DNA of 40,970 nucleotides from Elusimicrobia bacterium RIFOXYD2_FULL_34_15 (lineage in GTDB: Bacteria > Elusimicrobiota > UBA8919). The translations under genes were made by a program, and so were the position numbers. A model generated the notes under the pieces. It was not told the DNA's origin and did not search any database. It worked only from the letters and a program-made list of their open reading frames with translations. Below, one piece after another: positions 17,848-26,740 of the stretch (its first letter is position 1; each line of letters starts with the position of its first letter). The DNA is taken from contig MGVS01000023.1 of assembly GCA_001800605.1 (NCBI GenBank), forward strand, positions 1 through 40,970, written 5' to 3'.

Positions 17848-18410
17848 TTTAAAACCTCCTTAATTAAATTTTTGACTTCTTTTATTGATTCTAAAAAAAT
17901 GTTTTCATTAATTGTATCTGTATTCGGAAGATAATATTTTCCGGCTAATTTTATATTAAAAACACTAAAAAATGCTCTTATAATCGTTTCTGCATGATTA
18001 AAATCCGGATTTCGCCCTGCAATTGAAATAAATAAACCTTTTTTAGGTTCCAAATTAAAATTCTTCAAAATATTTTTCCTGGCCCAATAAACTTGACACC
18101 TGTCAATTATTGCTTTTAAATTGGCGGGTATTGACGTAAAATAAATAGGCGAGGATACAACAACAACATCTGCTTCTATAATTTTCCTTTCAATGAGCTG
18201 CATATCATCTTTCCACTTGCAGGTTCCTGTTTTTTCACAGCCCCGGAAACCATCACAGAAAGATATTTTTAAATCTCTAATTGCTATTTTTTTTATTTTA
18301 CAATTAACTTGTGAGAATTCATCTAAGAGAGAGTTTAAAAGAAGTTCACTTCTGCTTTTGGAAGTTGCTCCTGCAGATATTCCTACCACTATTATTTCTT
18401 TTTCCCTCAT
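17844..18410 (-). CDS. Flavodoxin/NADPH-dependent FMN reductase-like iron-sulfur flavoprotein
   Basis: VVGISAGATSKSRSE, CKWKDDM, ADVVVVSSPIYFTSIPANLKAIIDRCQ. Confidence 0.85.
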   Translation of the reverse strand: MREKEIIVVGISAGATSKSRSELLLNSLLDEFSQVNCKIKKIAIRDLKISFCDGFRGCEKTGTCKWKDDMQLIERKIIEADVVVVSSPIYFTSIPANLKAIIDRCQVYWARKNILKNFNLEPKKGLFISIAGRNPDFNHAETIIRAFFSVFNIKLAGKYYLPNTDTINENIFLESIKEVKNLIKEVLK

Positions 18411-18913
18411 TTTTTCTTTTTCGAAGATAAAATTTTCTCGATGTCTTCTTTAGAAGGCATGTTATTTCCGCGAAAAACTATTACGCCTTTTGAATTAATT
18501 AATATATTGGTCGGTAAACCAAAAACTTTAAATTTTTTAGATACCTCTCCGTTAGAATCTAAAAGAATTTTATAAAGCACTTTCTTTTTCTTGATAAAAC
18601 TTGCAACTTTTTCATTTTTTTCCTGGACGTTTACAGCCGCAACAATCAGTCCTTTTTTGTTATATTCGGTATATACTTTATTTAACTCAGGAATTTCTTG
18701 CACACAGTAAGGACACCATGTGGCAAAAAAATTAATTAAAACCGGGTTTTTGCCGTTATACTTAGAAAGTTTAAAGGTAGTTGTTGACGATATCTCATTA
18801 AGAGAAAAATCAATAGATTTATTCCCTACATCTATGCCTGAGTCAGCGGAAAAAAGGCAGGTAAGTCCCGTTAGAAAATACATAGCAATAACAATTTTTG
18901 CAAAACAATACAT
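18407..18913 (-). CDS. TlpA/AhpC-like thioredoxin-family protein, secreted
   Basis: NFFATWCPYCVQEIPELNKVY (CPYC active site); signal peptide MYCFAKIVIAMYFLTGLTCLFS; alternative ATGA-coupled start at 19075 read through a repeat. Confidence 0.88.
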   Translation of the reverse strand: MYCFAKIVIAMYFLTGLTCLFSADSGIDVGNKSIDFSLNEISSTTTFKLSKYNGKNPVLINFFATWCPYCVQEIPELNKVYTEYNKKGLIVAAVNVQEKNEKVASFIKKKKVLYKILLDSNGEVSKKFKVFGLPTNILINSKGVIVFRGNNMPSKEDIEKILSSKKKK

Positions 18914-18977
18914 ATTATTATTTATATATTTTATAATATTATTAATCACATTTTTGCATTTTTCTAACGGGATAAAA

Positions 18978-19037
18978 GGTGCCCGCCACTGCTGCTTTGG
19001 CGGATCCGCCAACTCCGCCAGCTGGCGGATTGTGGCG
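18978..19037. repeat. GGCGGA-word palindromic repeat at the 5' end of the TlpA-like ORF
   Basis: cccgccactgctgctttggcggatccgccaactccgccagctggcggattgtggcgga. Confidence 0.7.
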
Positions 19038-19071
19038 GAAAAGGTAAAAATAAAAAATATATTTTTATATT

Positions 19072-19524
19072 TCATTTGCGCTTCTCCTTAAAAAAATTTT
19101 TAATTAGTTTGGAACATCTTTTTTGAAGTATACCACTTTCTATTTTGATGGTATGATTGAATTTATTGTTATTTGTAATGTTAATTACACTTCCGCAGGC
19201 GCCGGCTTTTTTATCACAAGCACCATAAAAAACCCTATCGATGCGAGCCCAAATAAGTGCACCCGCACACATAGGGCATGGTTCAATTGTAACATACATA
19301 TCACAATTTGTCAAGCGGTAATTATTAGTTTTTTTTGCTGCTTTTTTTATTGCTAAAATTTCTGCGTGTGCGGTTGGATCATTTGTTCTTATAGTCAGAT
19401 TATGTGCTCTTGATATTATTTTATCATTTTTTACTATCACACAGCCAACCGGAACTTCATCTTTTTCTTTTGCTTTTTCTGCTTCTTTTATCGCTTCCTG
19501 CATGAAAAAATTTTTGGATTTCAT
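19072..19524 (-). CDS. tadA: tRNA-specific adenosine deaminase TadA
   Basis: DPTAHAEILAI, EPCPMCAGALIWARIDRVFYGA, N-terminal deaminase signature. Confidence 0.95.
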   Translation of the reverse strand: MKSKNFFMQEAIKEAEKAKEKDEVPVGCVIVKNDKIISRAHNLTIRTNDPTAHAEILAIKKAAKKTNNYRLTNCDMYVTIEPCPMCAGALIWARIDRVFYGACDKKAGACGSVINITNNNKFNHTIKIESGILQKRCSKLIKNFFKEKRK

Positions 19525-19575
19525 TTAAAATGAATGGACTTTTTTGGAAAAAGCGGTTTGTCTAAATTTTTTTCA

Positions 19576-19649
<74 letters not shown>

Positions 19650-19701
19650 AAATTTTTACCCCGTAAGAGATTAGCGTAAAGCGCGTACAGAGGATAGTTC
19701 C

Positions 19702-19784
19702 CGCCACTTCCACCACTTCCGCCACTTCCGCCACTGAATCTTTGGCGGACAAGAAATCTTTGGCGGACAAGAAACCGTAGGCGG
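19702..19784. repeat. 9-bp (CGCCACTTC x4, degenerate) then 18-bp (AATCTTTGGCGGACAAGA x2 plus partial) tandem arrays
   Basis: Direct reading; two perfect 18-bp units at 19737..19754 and 19755..19772. Confidence 0.85.
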
Positions 19785-19806
19785 GCAGGCATAGTTAATA
19801 GCTCAT

Positions 19807-19852
19807 GGTTCATAGTTGTTGCTTTATCTATGAACTACGAACCTGCCACCGG
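19807..19852. repeat. GGTTCATAGTT...AACTACGAACC inverted word repeat
   Basis: Near-complementary 11-nt arms. Confidence 0.65.
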
Positions 19853-19897
19853 CAGGCAGGCTAAAAACAATGAACGTAAAACTCTATCTCTAGGGGG

Positions 19898-20581
19898 CTA
19901 ATACCAAACTATGCGCGCTGTGATACTTAATATTACTGCAATACCATTTGATATTAATACATTTAAAGCAGAATAATCCAGTTTTGTTGCTGATTTCTTC
20001 ATTGAAAAACGTTCGATTATTACCATTACAACTACAGCGGGCAATATCAGCCAGTACCACTTACCCGGAATTATAAAACAACCGACGATAGTAAGCCGTT
20101 CAACAATTCCATGATATTTTTCCTGATTAATTATACTGCTGTCTGAAAAAAATGTTTTTTTTGAAAAATAAATAAATATTGTTGAAAAATGTGTCGCAAG
20201 TATAAATATAATAGTAAGTATTACCCATTTTTCTGTATCAATTGCTATAGGGTTTTTCGGAGCCAATACAAATATAAGAAGTACGTGTACAAACTGATCC
20301 CATAAAAAGAAACCAAAATTATCAGGAGAATTATATTTTGTAATACTATAAACACGCCACTGATCTTCAATTACATGTGATATGGCAAGAAGTAGTAATG
20401 CTAAGGCAAAATCTCGTTGCGGTAAATACTGATAGTTTATAGCAACTGCAAAAAACAAAAATATCAAAACGTGGAAAAGAACACCGGAGATACTTTCCCT
20501 TTTCCATTTTGCAATTCTATTTGTCTGAAATGTAAAATCGGCTAAAAGATGCGCTAAAAGGAGCCGCCAGAAAAAATACAT
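19898..20581 (-). CDS. DUF3307 family integral membrane protein
   Basis: MYFFWRLLLAHLLADFTFQTNRIAKWKRE N-terminus typical of DUF3307; multiple TM segments; start overlaps the upstream stop (TAATG). Confidence 0.75.
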   Translation of the reverse strand: MYFFWRLLLAHLLADFTFQTNRIAKWKRESISGVLFHVLIFLFFAVAINYQYLPQRDFALALLLLAISHVIEDQWRVYSITKYNSPDNFGFFLWDQFVHVLLIFVLAPKNPIAIDTEKWVILTIIFILATHFSTIFIYFSKKTFFSDSSIINQEKYHGIVERLTIVGCFIIPGKWYWLILPAVVVMVIIERFSMKKSATKLDYSALNVLISNGIAVILSITARIVWY

Positions 20582-22329
20582 TATATTTTTCCTTCGACAC
20601 AATAAATTTCAACTGGCTTTTCTTTACCTTTGACTTTTGTAGTTCCGAGGGGTTTTACTTTTACAATGTCTTTTACAATTTGATATGCCGACTCAGATAT
20701 GATTATATGTGTTCTGAATTCTTTATTTAAACCTTCAAGGCGTGCTCCGAGATTCACATTGTCGCCGATAACCGTATAATCCATTCTTTCAATAGAACCC
20801 ATATTACCGACAACCATATCGCCCCTGTTTATACCTATGCCAATATCTATAATCGGTTTCTTTTCAGCACGCCATTTTTCTTGTAATTTTTTTAATTCTT
20901 CTATCATTTCAATGGCACAAAAAACCGCTCTTTGAGTATGGTCTTTCTGCGGTATCGGAGCATTCCAAAAAGCCATTACAGCATCGCCAATAAATTTATC
21001 AAGCGTACCCTCATATTTGAAAACTATTTCTGTCATTTTTGTCAGATATTCATTTAAAAGTGCAACTATACCCTCAGGTGTTGAAGCTTCTGAAATTGTA
21101 GTAAAACCCCTGATATCGGAAAAAAGTACCGTCATTTCCAGTCTCTTACCGCCAAGTGCAAGCGCATCGGGATTTTTCATGATTTCATTAATAACAAGCG
21201 GAGAAAGATACTGTCCAAATGCTTTTTTCAGCCATCGTTTTTCCTTTTCCTCAGTAATAAAACGCCATGAAGTTATTGAAAGATATGTTAAGAAAATCAA
21301 AAAAGTTACAGGCACGTATTCAATCCAGATTTTCTTTTCAACAAAATAATATTTACAAATCAATGACCAGATTACAAAAATAAATATCACTAAAAATGTA
21401 GATTTCCAGGAAGAAAGCCGCGGTAAAAAGAAAGTAAGAATACTTCCAATAAAAACTATTGTCAAAAATCCGAAAAATCCGCTAGCAAAGGATATATAAT
21501 CCGAATTGATAAACGCATTCACATTATTGGCTATTGTTTCTATTCCCGGCATTACCGGCGAAAGCGGTGTTACGTGCCTGTCGCCAAGGCCTGCTGCAGC
21601 ATAACCAACTAATACTATTTTACCTTTGAGTAGTTTACTATCTATTTCACCGTTTAATATATTGTAATAAGATATGTATTTGAATGTCTCAAAACCACCG
21701 GAATAGTTAATAAGTATTTCGCCGTTATAATCCAGTGGTAACCCTTTCATCAATTCTTCTATGGGTTTACCGGTAAATGCAGATGCAATTGCAAGAGATA
21801 TATGCGGATACAACTTTTTATTATATTCCATAACAGGTCTTACTTTTCTAACCACTCCATCGGTTTCCGGAAATACGTTCGGAAAACCAATTTTTACGGA
21901 ATTTCTTTCAATACCCGAAATAGGCGGTTTTGCCTTAGCAATGGCACCCCTATCAATCTCGAAAAGAATTTCATTAACAGATCTGTTAGAATTTCTTATT
22001 GCATCTATAAGTAATTCGTCGCTTTGTTCACTACTTTTTTCAATGAAGAGTATATCCATGCCGATAGTCTTTACCCCTGCCTGAGTTAACTTATCAATCA
22101 ATTTCGCATGAACGCTTCTGTCCCATGGCCATCTGCCGAGATGTTCCAAACTATTTTCATCTATAGCAGCAATTATTATTTTATCGGAAGGCGGATTAAC
22201 ATTGCGGTGACGTAACCTATAATCGTATGATTTATATTCGAGAAGCTGAAATACGCCGAAAAAATTGAGTACCAGTATTAATGAAATCGCAAATATACCC
22301 AATAAATAAGCTACCGTTTTCTGTTTCAT
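20581..22329 (-). CDS. CHASE2 domain class III adenylate/guanylate cyclase
   Basis: CHASE2 KIIIAAIDENSLEHLGRWPWDR; VLFSDIRGFTTISE, FIGDAVMAFWNAP, RMDYTVIGDNVNLGARLE. Confidence 0.93.
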   Translation of the reverse strand: MKQKTVAYLLGIFAISLILVLNFFGVFQLLEYKSYDYRLRHRNVNPPSDKIIIAAIDENSLEHLGRWPWDRSVHAKLIDKLTQAGVKTIGMDILFIEKSSEQSDELLIDAIRNSNRSVNEILFEIDRGAIAKAKPPISGIERNSVKIGFPNVFPETDGVVRKVRPVMEYNKKLYPHISLAIASAFTGKPIEELMKGLPLDYNGEILINYSGGFETFKYISYYNILNGEIDSKLLKGKIVLVGYAAAGLGDRHVTPLSPVMPGIETIANNVNAFINSDYISFASGFFGFLTIVFIGSILTFFLPRLSSWKSTFLVIFIFVIWSLICKYYFVEKKIWIEYVPVTFLIFLTYLSITSWRFITEEKEKRWLKKAFGQYLSPLVINEIMKNPDALALGGKRLEMTVLFSDIRGFTTISEASTPEGIVALLNEYLTKMTEIVFKYEGTLDKFIGDAVMAFWNAPIPQKDHTQRAVFCAIEMIEELKKLQEKWRAEKKPIIDIGIGINRGDMVVGNMGSIERMDYTVIGDNVNLGARLEGLNKEFRTHIIISESAYQIVKDIVKVKPLGTTKVKGKEKPVEIYCVEGKI

Positions 22330-22484
22330 ATTAGATACCTCGCAAAAAAACTTGAAGCTCCACAGGTTTATACTTAAGGAATCTTCGTATATTCTCAGGA
22401 GCTGAAATCCCTGCCTGTGTGGTAGACACCGAAATTATCCCGATGGAAGACCGGGATGCTAAGGTGGAATATAACTGCATTTCT

Positions 22485-22889
22485 TTATCTTTTAGTCCAC
22501 TGAAAACTCTTTCTTGCTTTAGCACGTCCGCATTTTTTTCTTTCAACCATTCTGTCGTCACGAGTTAAAAATCCTTCCTTTTTCATCATAGCTTTCATAT
22601 TTAAATCTACAGTGGAAAGCGCTCTTGCAATACCATGACGAATCGCTTCCGCTTGCGACATTACTCCCCCGCCTGTAACTGAAACACTTATGTTATACTG
22701 TGTTGCGGTGTTTGTCGAATTTAAGGGAGATATTACTTCTGCCTGAAACCGCGGTAATCCGTCAAAATATTTATCCAATGACTTCCCATTAACGGTAATT
22801 TTCCCCTGTCCTAAAGAAAGTATAACTTTTGCAGCTGACGTTTTTCTTCTTCCCGTCGCTATAATCAAATTGCTTTTATCTTTTGGCAT
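22485..22889 (-). CDS. rpsI: 30S ribosomal protein S9
   Basis: ATGRRKTSAAKV, GGGVMSQAEAIRHGIARAL, GRAKARKSFQWTKR. Confidence 0.97.
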   Translation of the reverse strand: MPKDKSNLIIATGRRKTSAAKVILSLGQGKITVNGKSLDKYFDGLPRFQAEVISPLNSTNTATQYNISVSVTGGGVMSQAEAIRHGIARALSTVDLNMKAMMKKEGFLTRDDRMVERKKCGRAKARKSFQWTKR

Positions 22890-23266
22890 TTACCCTCCAA
22901 TTGTTTAGCATCTTTTTTAAATATTTTTAATCTTTTTAGCATTGGTTTTCTTAGCCTATTTTTAGGCAACATTCCGCTTATTGAAAGTTTAATAATTCTT
23001 TCCGGTTCCCTTTCAATTAATTCTTTGTAAATTATATATTTGTCTCCGCCAGGATAACCTGAATGCCTATATTCAAGTTTTTGATCTAATTTTTTACCTG
23101 TAAGTTTTATTTTACCGGCATTTGTAACAACTACATAATCTCCTATATCCTTATTAGGAGCATATTCAACTTTACCTTTGCCTTGAAGAATTTTTACCGC
23201 TGCAGTGGATAAACGGCCGAGCGGAATTTCTGTTGCATCAATTAGATACCAACTTCTCGTATTCAT
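22865..23266 (-). CDS. rplM: 50S ribosomal protein L13
   Basis: WYLIDATEIPLGRLST, GDYVVVTNAGKIKLTGKKL, MLPKNRL. Confidence 0.97.
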   Translation of the reverse strand: MNTRSWYLIDATEIPLGRLSTAAVKILQGKGKVEYAPNKDIGDYVVVTNAGKIKLTGKKLDQKLEYRHSGYPGGDKYIIYKELIEREPERIIKLSISGMLPKNRLRKPMLKRLKIFKKDAKQLEGKCQKIKAI

Positions 23267-23410
23267 AATTTTACCTTCCCTTTTTCATCACGATTCATCA
23301 GGATGAACCCGCCAACGACTCAGTGGCAGGTAACGACTTCTACCATAGATTACACAGGTTTAGAAATCCCTGTACTCAAGACCAGTTAATGATTTTCTTA
23401 ACGGTCTAAT

Positions 23411-23438
23411 ATTATACTAAAATGACGTGTTTTGTCAA
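23411..23438 (-). promoter_or_regulatory. Candidate sigma70-type promoter for rplM-rpsI (TTGACA-N16-TATAAT)
   Basis: Reverse complement of attata (23411..23416) and tgtcaa (23433..23438). Confidence 0.65.
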
Positions 23439-23441
23439 TTA

Positions 23442-24479
23442 TTAGCAAAAACCTTTTGCAATAAGGATTTCTGCAATTTGAACTGCGTTCAACGCCGCAC
23501 CTTTCAGTAAATTATCGGAAACGATCCACATTACCAATCCATTTTCGGTTGTAATATCTTCCCGGATACGGCCTACATATGTGACTTGTTGTCCTGCTGC
23601 GTCAATCGGCAGAGGATATTTCTTCTGTGAAGGTTCATCAACGACAATTACCCCTTCTGCATTTTTCAATAGATCTCTTGCTTCGGATGCGGTCATTTTC
23701 TGTTCCGTTTCAATCCAAACTGATTCCGAATGACTTAAAAAAACAGGTACTCTTACGCAAGTTGCTGAGACTTTTATTGAAGAATCGCCCATTATTTTCT
23801 GGGTTTCGTCTAACATTTTAATTTCTTCTTTTGTATAAGCATTATCTAAAAAAATATCTATCTGCGGTATTACGTTAAACGCGATTTGATAAGGCAATTT
23901 TACTGCCTGGGGAATTTTTTCTCCTTTAGCCCAACACAAAGTTTGATTTTTCAATTCTTCCAGCGCTTTTCCGCCGGCACCTGAAACCGCCTGATAAGTA
24001 GAAACTATTATCCTTTTTATCTTAACAGCATCGTGAATAGGTTTTAATACAACAACCATTTGAATCGTTGAACAATTGGGATTTGCAATTATTTTCTTGT
24101 CCTTTGAAAGGTCGTGCGGATTTACTTCCGGAACAACTAGCGGGACGTCCTTTTCCATTCTAAAACAAGAAGAATTATCTACTACGAATACGCCCTGTTC
24201 GGCAAATCTCGGCGCCCATTCTTTTGATACTGATGCTCCTGCTGAAAAAAGTGCTATATTTAATTGATATTTGGTTTTAAAAATTGAATAATCGTTAATT
24301 TTATTTATATCTTCAACTGTTATTTCTCTATTTTTGAATTTCATCTTTTGTCCTGCAGTTCTAGAAGATGCAAAAAGATAAAGATGATCCACAGGAAAAT
24401 CTCTTGTTTCTAACATTTTCAACATTTCTATGCCTACCGCTCCGGTTGCACCAACTACAGCTATGTTATATTTTTTCAT
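23442..24479 (-). CDS. asd: Aspartate-semialdehyde dehydrogenase
   Basis: VVGATGAVGIEMLKML, NPNCSTIQMVV active-site Cys, YQAVSGAGGKA. Confidence 0.95.
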   Translation of the reverse strand: MKKYNIAVVGATGAVGIEMLKMLETRDFPVDHLYLFASSRTAGQKMKFKNREITVEDINKINDYSIFKTKYQLNIALFSAGASVSKEWAPRFAEQGVFVVDNSSCFRMEKDVPLVVPEVNPHDLSKDKKIIANPNCSTIQMVVVLKPIHDAVKIKRIIVSTYQAVSGAGGKALEELKNQTLCWAKGEKIPQAVKLPYQIAFNVIPQIDIFLDNAYTKEEIKMLDETQKIMGDSSIKVSATCVRVPVFLSHSESVWIETEQKMTASEARDLLKNAEGVIVVDEPSQKKYPLPIDAAGQQVTYVGRIREDITTENGLVMWIVSDNLLKGAALNAVQIAEILIAKGFC

Positions 24480-24506
24480 TTATTTCACCATCTAATTATT
24501 TTTAAC

Positions 24507-25484
24507 CTATAACCAATTATTGTAAAGATACCAATTATATGTAATTTTTATTCCTTCTTCAAGCGAAATCTTTGGATTATATTTAAAATCTTTTTTTGCT
24601 TTTTCAGTAGAAAAAAGCCAACTGTCTTGTTTTATTTCGTTCAATTTGTCAAAAGAAATAAGCGCAGGTTCATTTTTAATTTTTGAAAAAATTTCAGAAA
24701 AAAATGCCGAAACGTAAAAAACAAATTTTGGCAATTTTAATACTTTTGTTTTAGGATTTATTATTTTTATTAAAATCTCGCCTAGATTCTGCCAAGAATA
24801 AATTGTATCATCACCGATAAAATATGTCTGGCCTTTTGTATTCTCCGACTCGGCTGCAGAAATTATTCCGTCAACTATATCTGATACATAACATATATTT
24901 ATCAGTTTTTCTTTTTGGGGCAAGAAAAAAAGGCCTTTTTTTACCTGTTCAAAAAAAACAAAAACATCTTTATCGCGAGGTCCGTAAATTGCAGGTGGCC
25001 TTAAAATAACTACCGGCAGTTTGTCCTTGAATTTTAATGTTTCTATTTCACCAAAAAGTTTGGATCTGCCATATTCAGATACAGGGTTCGGTGTTTCAGA
25101 TTCTATTTTTGGTTTTTTATTTACCGAAGGCCCTGCAGCTGCCTGAGATGAAACATAAACAAATTTTTTTACATTCCGATTTTTTTCAAAGACCGCTTCT
25201 ATTAAATTTTTAGTTCCGTCAGCATTTGTTTTAGCAAGTTCTTTAGTATTTTTTGCCCTGACTAATCCCGCTAAATGAAAAACATAATCAACATCTGATA
25301 CAATATTATAAAGACATTCTTTAGATACGCAATCGCCTTTGACAACTTCGCATTTAATATTATTTAGCCATCTGGGATTATTTGGATTTCTTACAAGACA
25401 TTTTACGGAATAACTTTTTTTTATTAACGCATCTACCAGATGGCTTCCTAAAAATCCGGTACCGCCAGTAACAAGCACTTTCAT
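24507..25484 (-). CDS. NAD-dependent epimerase/dehydratase (extended SDR)
   Basis: VTGGTGFLGSHLVDAL, DYVFHLAG, VYVSS, YGRSK, LRPPAIYGPRD. Confidence 0.92.
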   Translation of the reverse strand: MKVLVTGGTGFLGSHLVDALIKKSYSVKCLVRNPNNPRWLNNIKCEVVKGDCVSKECLYNIVSDVDYVFHLAGLVRAKNTKELAKTNADGTKNLIEAVFEKNRNVKKFVYVSSQAAAGPSVNKKPKIESETPNPVSEYGRSKLFGEIETLKFKDKLPVVILRPPAIYGPRDKDVFVFFEQVKKGLFFLPQKEKLINICYVSDIVDGIISAAESENTKGQTYFIGDDTIYSWQNLGEILIKIINPKTKVLKLPKFVFYVSAFFSEIFSKIKNEPALISFDKLNEIKQDSWLFSTEKAKKDFKYNPKISLEEGIKITYNWYLYNNWL

Positions 25485-25624
25485 ATTTTAATCATTCTCC
25501 TCTGCCAAGTGCCCGTGGATTACTGCCGGGATGAAGTTATATATTATCTTGTCTACATCAAAACTATACAGAGCGGCTTCGGAAGATTTTAGCTTTGATA
25601 TCTCACATTTTCATGTGATAAGCT

Positions 25625-26038
25625 TCATTTTTTTATGGTAGATTTACTAATATATTCATTTATTACTTCCACCAAATCAGCCAGTTCATCACCTTTTCTT
25701 AAAAATATTTTTTTACTAGTATCTCCGGTCTCTAAAATTTCTTTCAGCTGTTTTTTAATCTTGAAGATTGGCCCTGCAATTTTATGAGAGATATAGATAG
25801 AAACAACCCCAATAAACAACGCGTAAACTGTTCCATTAACAATCAGCCAAAAATGTATTTGTTTTATTTGTTCTCCAACAGCAGAGGTTAATAAATTAGG
25901 TATCGCGAGATTGATAGTTAAATATGTATGATATTCCACTAAAAGAAGCATGAATATTAAAACCCCGCTTATGATAAACGCATATTTTAATTGCAATTTT
26001 TTGTTAACGAGAATTATCCTTCTTCTGAATTCAGCCAT
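25625..26038 (-). CDS. Membrane protein with two TM helices and C-terminal HAMP domain, no output domain
   Basis: TM-periplasmic-TM followed by SHKIAGPIFKIKKQLKEILETGD..KIFLRKGDELADLVEVIN. Confidence 0.75.
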   Translation of the reverse strand: MAEFRRRIILVNKKLQLKYAFIISGVLIFMLLLVEYHTYLTINLAIPNLLTSAVGEQIKQIHFWLIVNGTVYALFIGVVSIYISHKIAGPIFKIKKQLKEILETGDTSKKIFLRKGDELADLVEVINEYISKSTIKK

Positions 26039-26069
26039 ATTAAGCCTCCTTTTCCAATTAAAAAATAAT

Positions 26070-26426
26070 TTAATGCTTAATTGCGGTTTTTTCTTCTTCT
26101 TCCAACTTATTTTCAATAAAATGTTTCAATATAAACTTGCTTATAAAACCTATTTTAGAGAATTGCACTCCGTAAAAATATGAATTTTTATCTTTATATT
26201 CCCATACAATATGTCCAACAGCTTTAATATTTTTTTTGCTTGGCAGAAGAAACGAAAATTTGCATTCATCGCCTATTCCTATCGCTGCTTCGGTTTCAAC
26301 GGCCAATCCGCCAAGACTTATATTTTTAATTAACCCTTTATACAAAGTTCTCTGTATCGTTATTACTAAAATATCAACACCTGCATTATAGGAAACTCTT
26401 TGATGCTTCCTTTGCTCAGCAAACAT
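26070..26426 (-). CDS. PilZ domain protein
   Basis: EQRKHQRVSYNAGVDI (RxxxR), KNISLGGLAVETE (D/NxSxxG). Confidence 0.88.
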   Translation of the reverse strand: MFAEQRKHQRVSYNAGVDILVITIQRTLYKGLIKNISLGGLAVETEAAIGIGDECKFSFLLPSKKNIKAVGHIVWEYKDKNSYFYGVQFSKIGFISKFILKHFIENKLEEEEKTAIKH

Positions 26427-26527
26427 ATAAATATTATAAGAAAAAAATCGAATAAGTCAATAAAAAAAGGCGGTTAAATATAACCAACCTTGTACTATCC
26501 CGCTATCTCACTATTGCACTATTTTTC

Positions 26528-26601
26528 AGGGTTCGAGGGGAATTGAACCCCTAACCTAACGGTTCGAAGCCGTTCGCTCTATCCAGTTGAGCTACGAACC
26601 C
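26528..26601 (-). tRNA. tRNA-Arg (anticodon TCG)
   Basis: Folded by eye: acceptor GGGTTCG/CGAACCC, anticodon arm AACGG-CTTCGAA-CCGTT, T arm AGGGG-TTCAATT-CCCCT. Confidence 0.93.
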
Positions 26602-26607
26602 AGATTT

Positions 26608-26735
26608 TATGAGTTATAGCGTTTTAGTGTTATTGGGTTATAGCGTTTTTCCGAAATTAAGTCATCGGCGAGCCTACCCAAATATCAGTAGTTGAAACTC
26701 TAAGAACTCTATGAACGCTAAAACTCTATAAACGC
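26608..26735. repeat. TATAGCGTTTTAGTGTT / AACGCTAAAACTCTATAAACGC inverted word repeat
   Basis: Reiterated tagcgtttt words left, complementary aacgc(t)aaaactcta words right. Confidence 0.6.
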
Positions 26736-26740
26736 AACTT

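Noticed and set aside
19702-19784. Possible CRISPR array
   Set aside because: Units are contiguous 9- and 18-bp tandem repeats with no unique spacers and no cas genes in the window
22331-22561. 76-aa minus-strand ORF downstream of and overlapping rpsI
   Set aside because: N-terminal third is an out-of-frame read of the rpsI 3' end; remainder is intergenic repeat-like sequence with no recognisable domain
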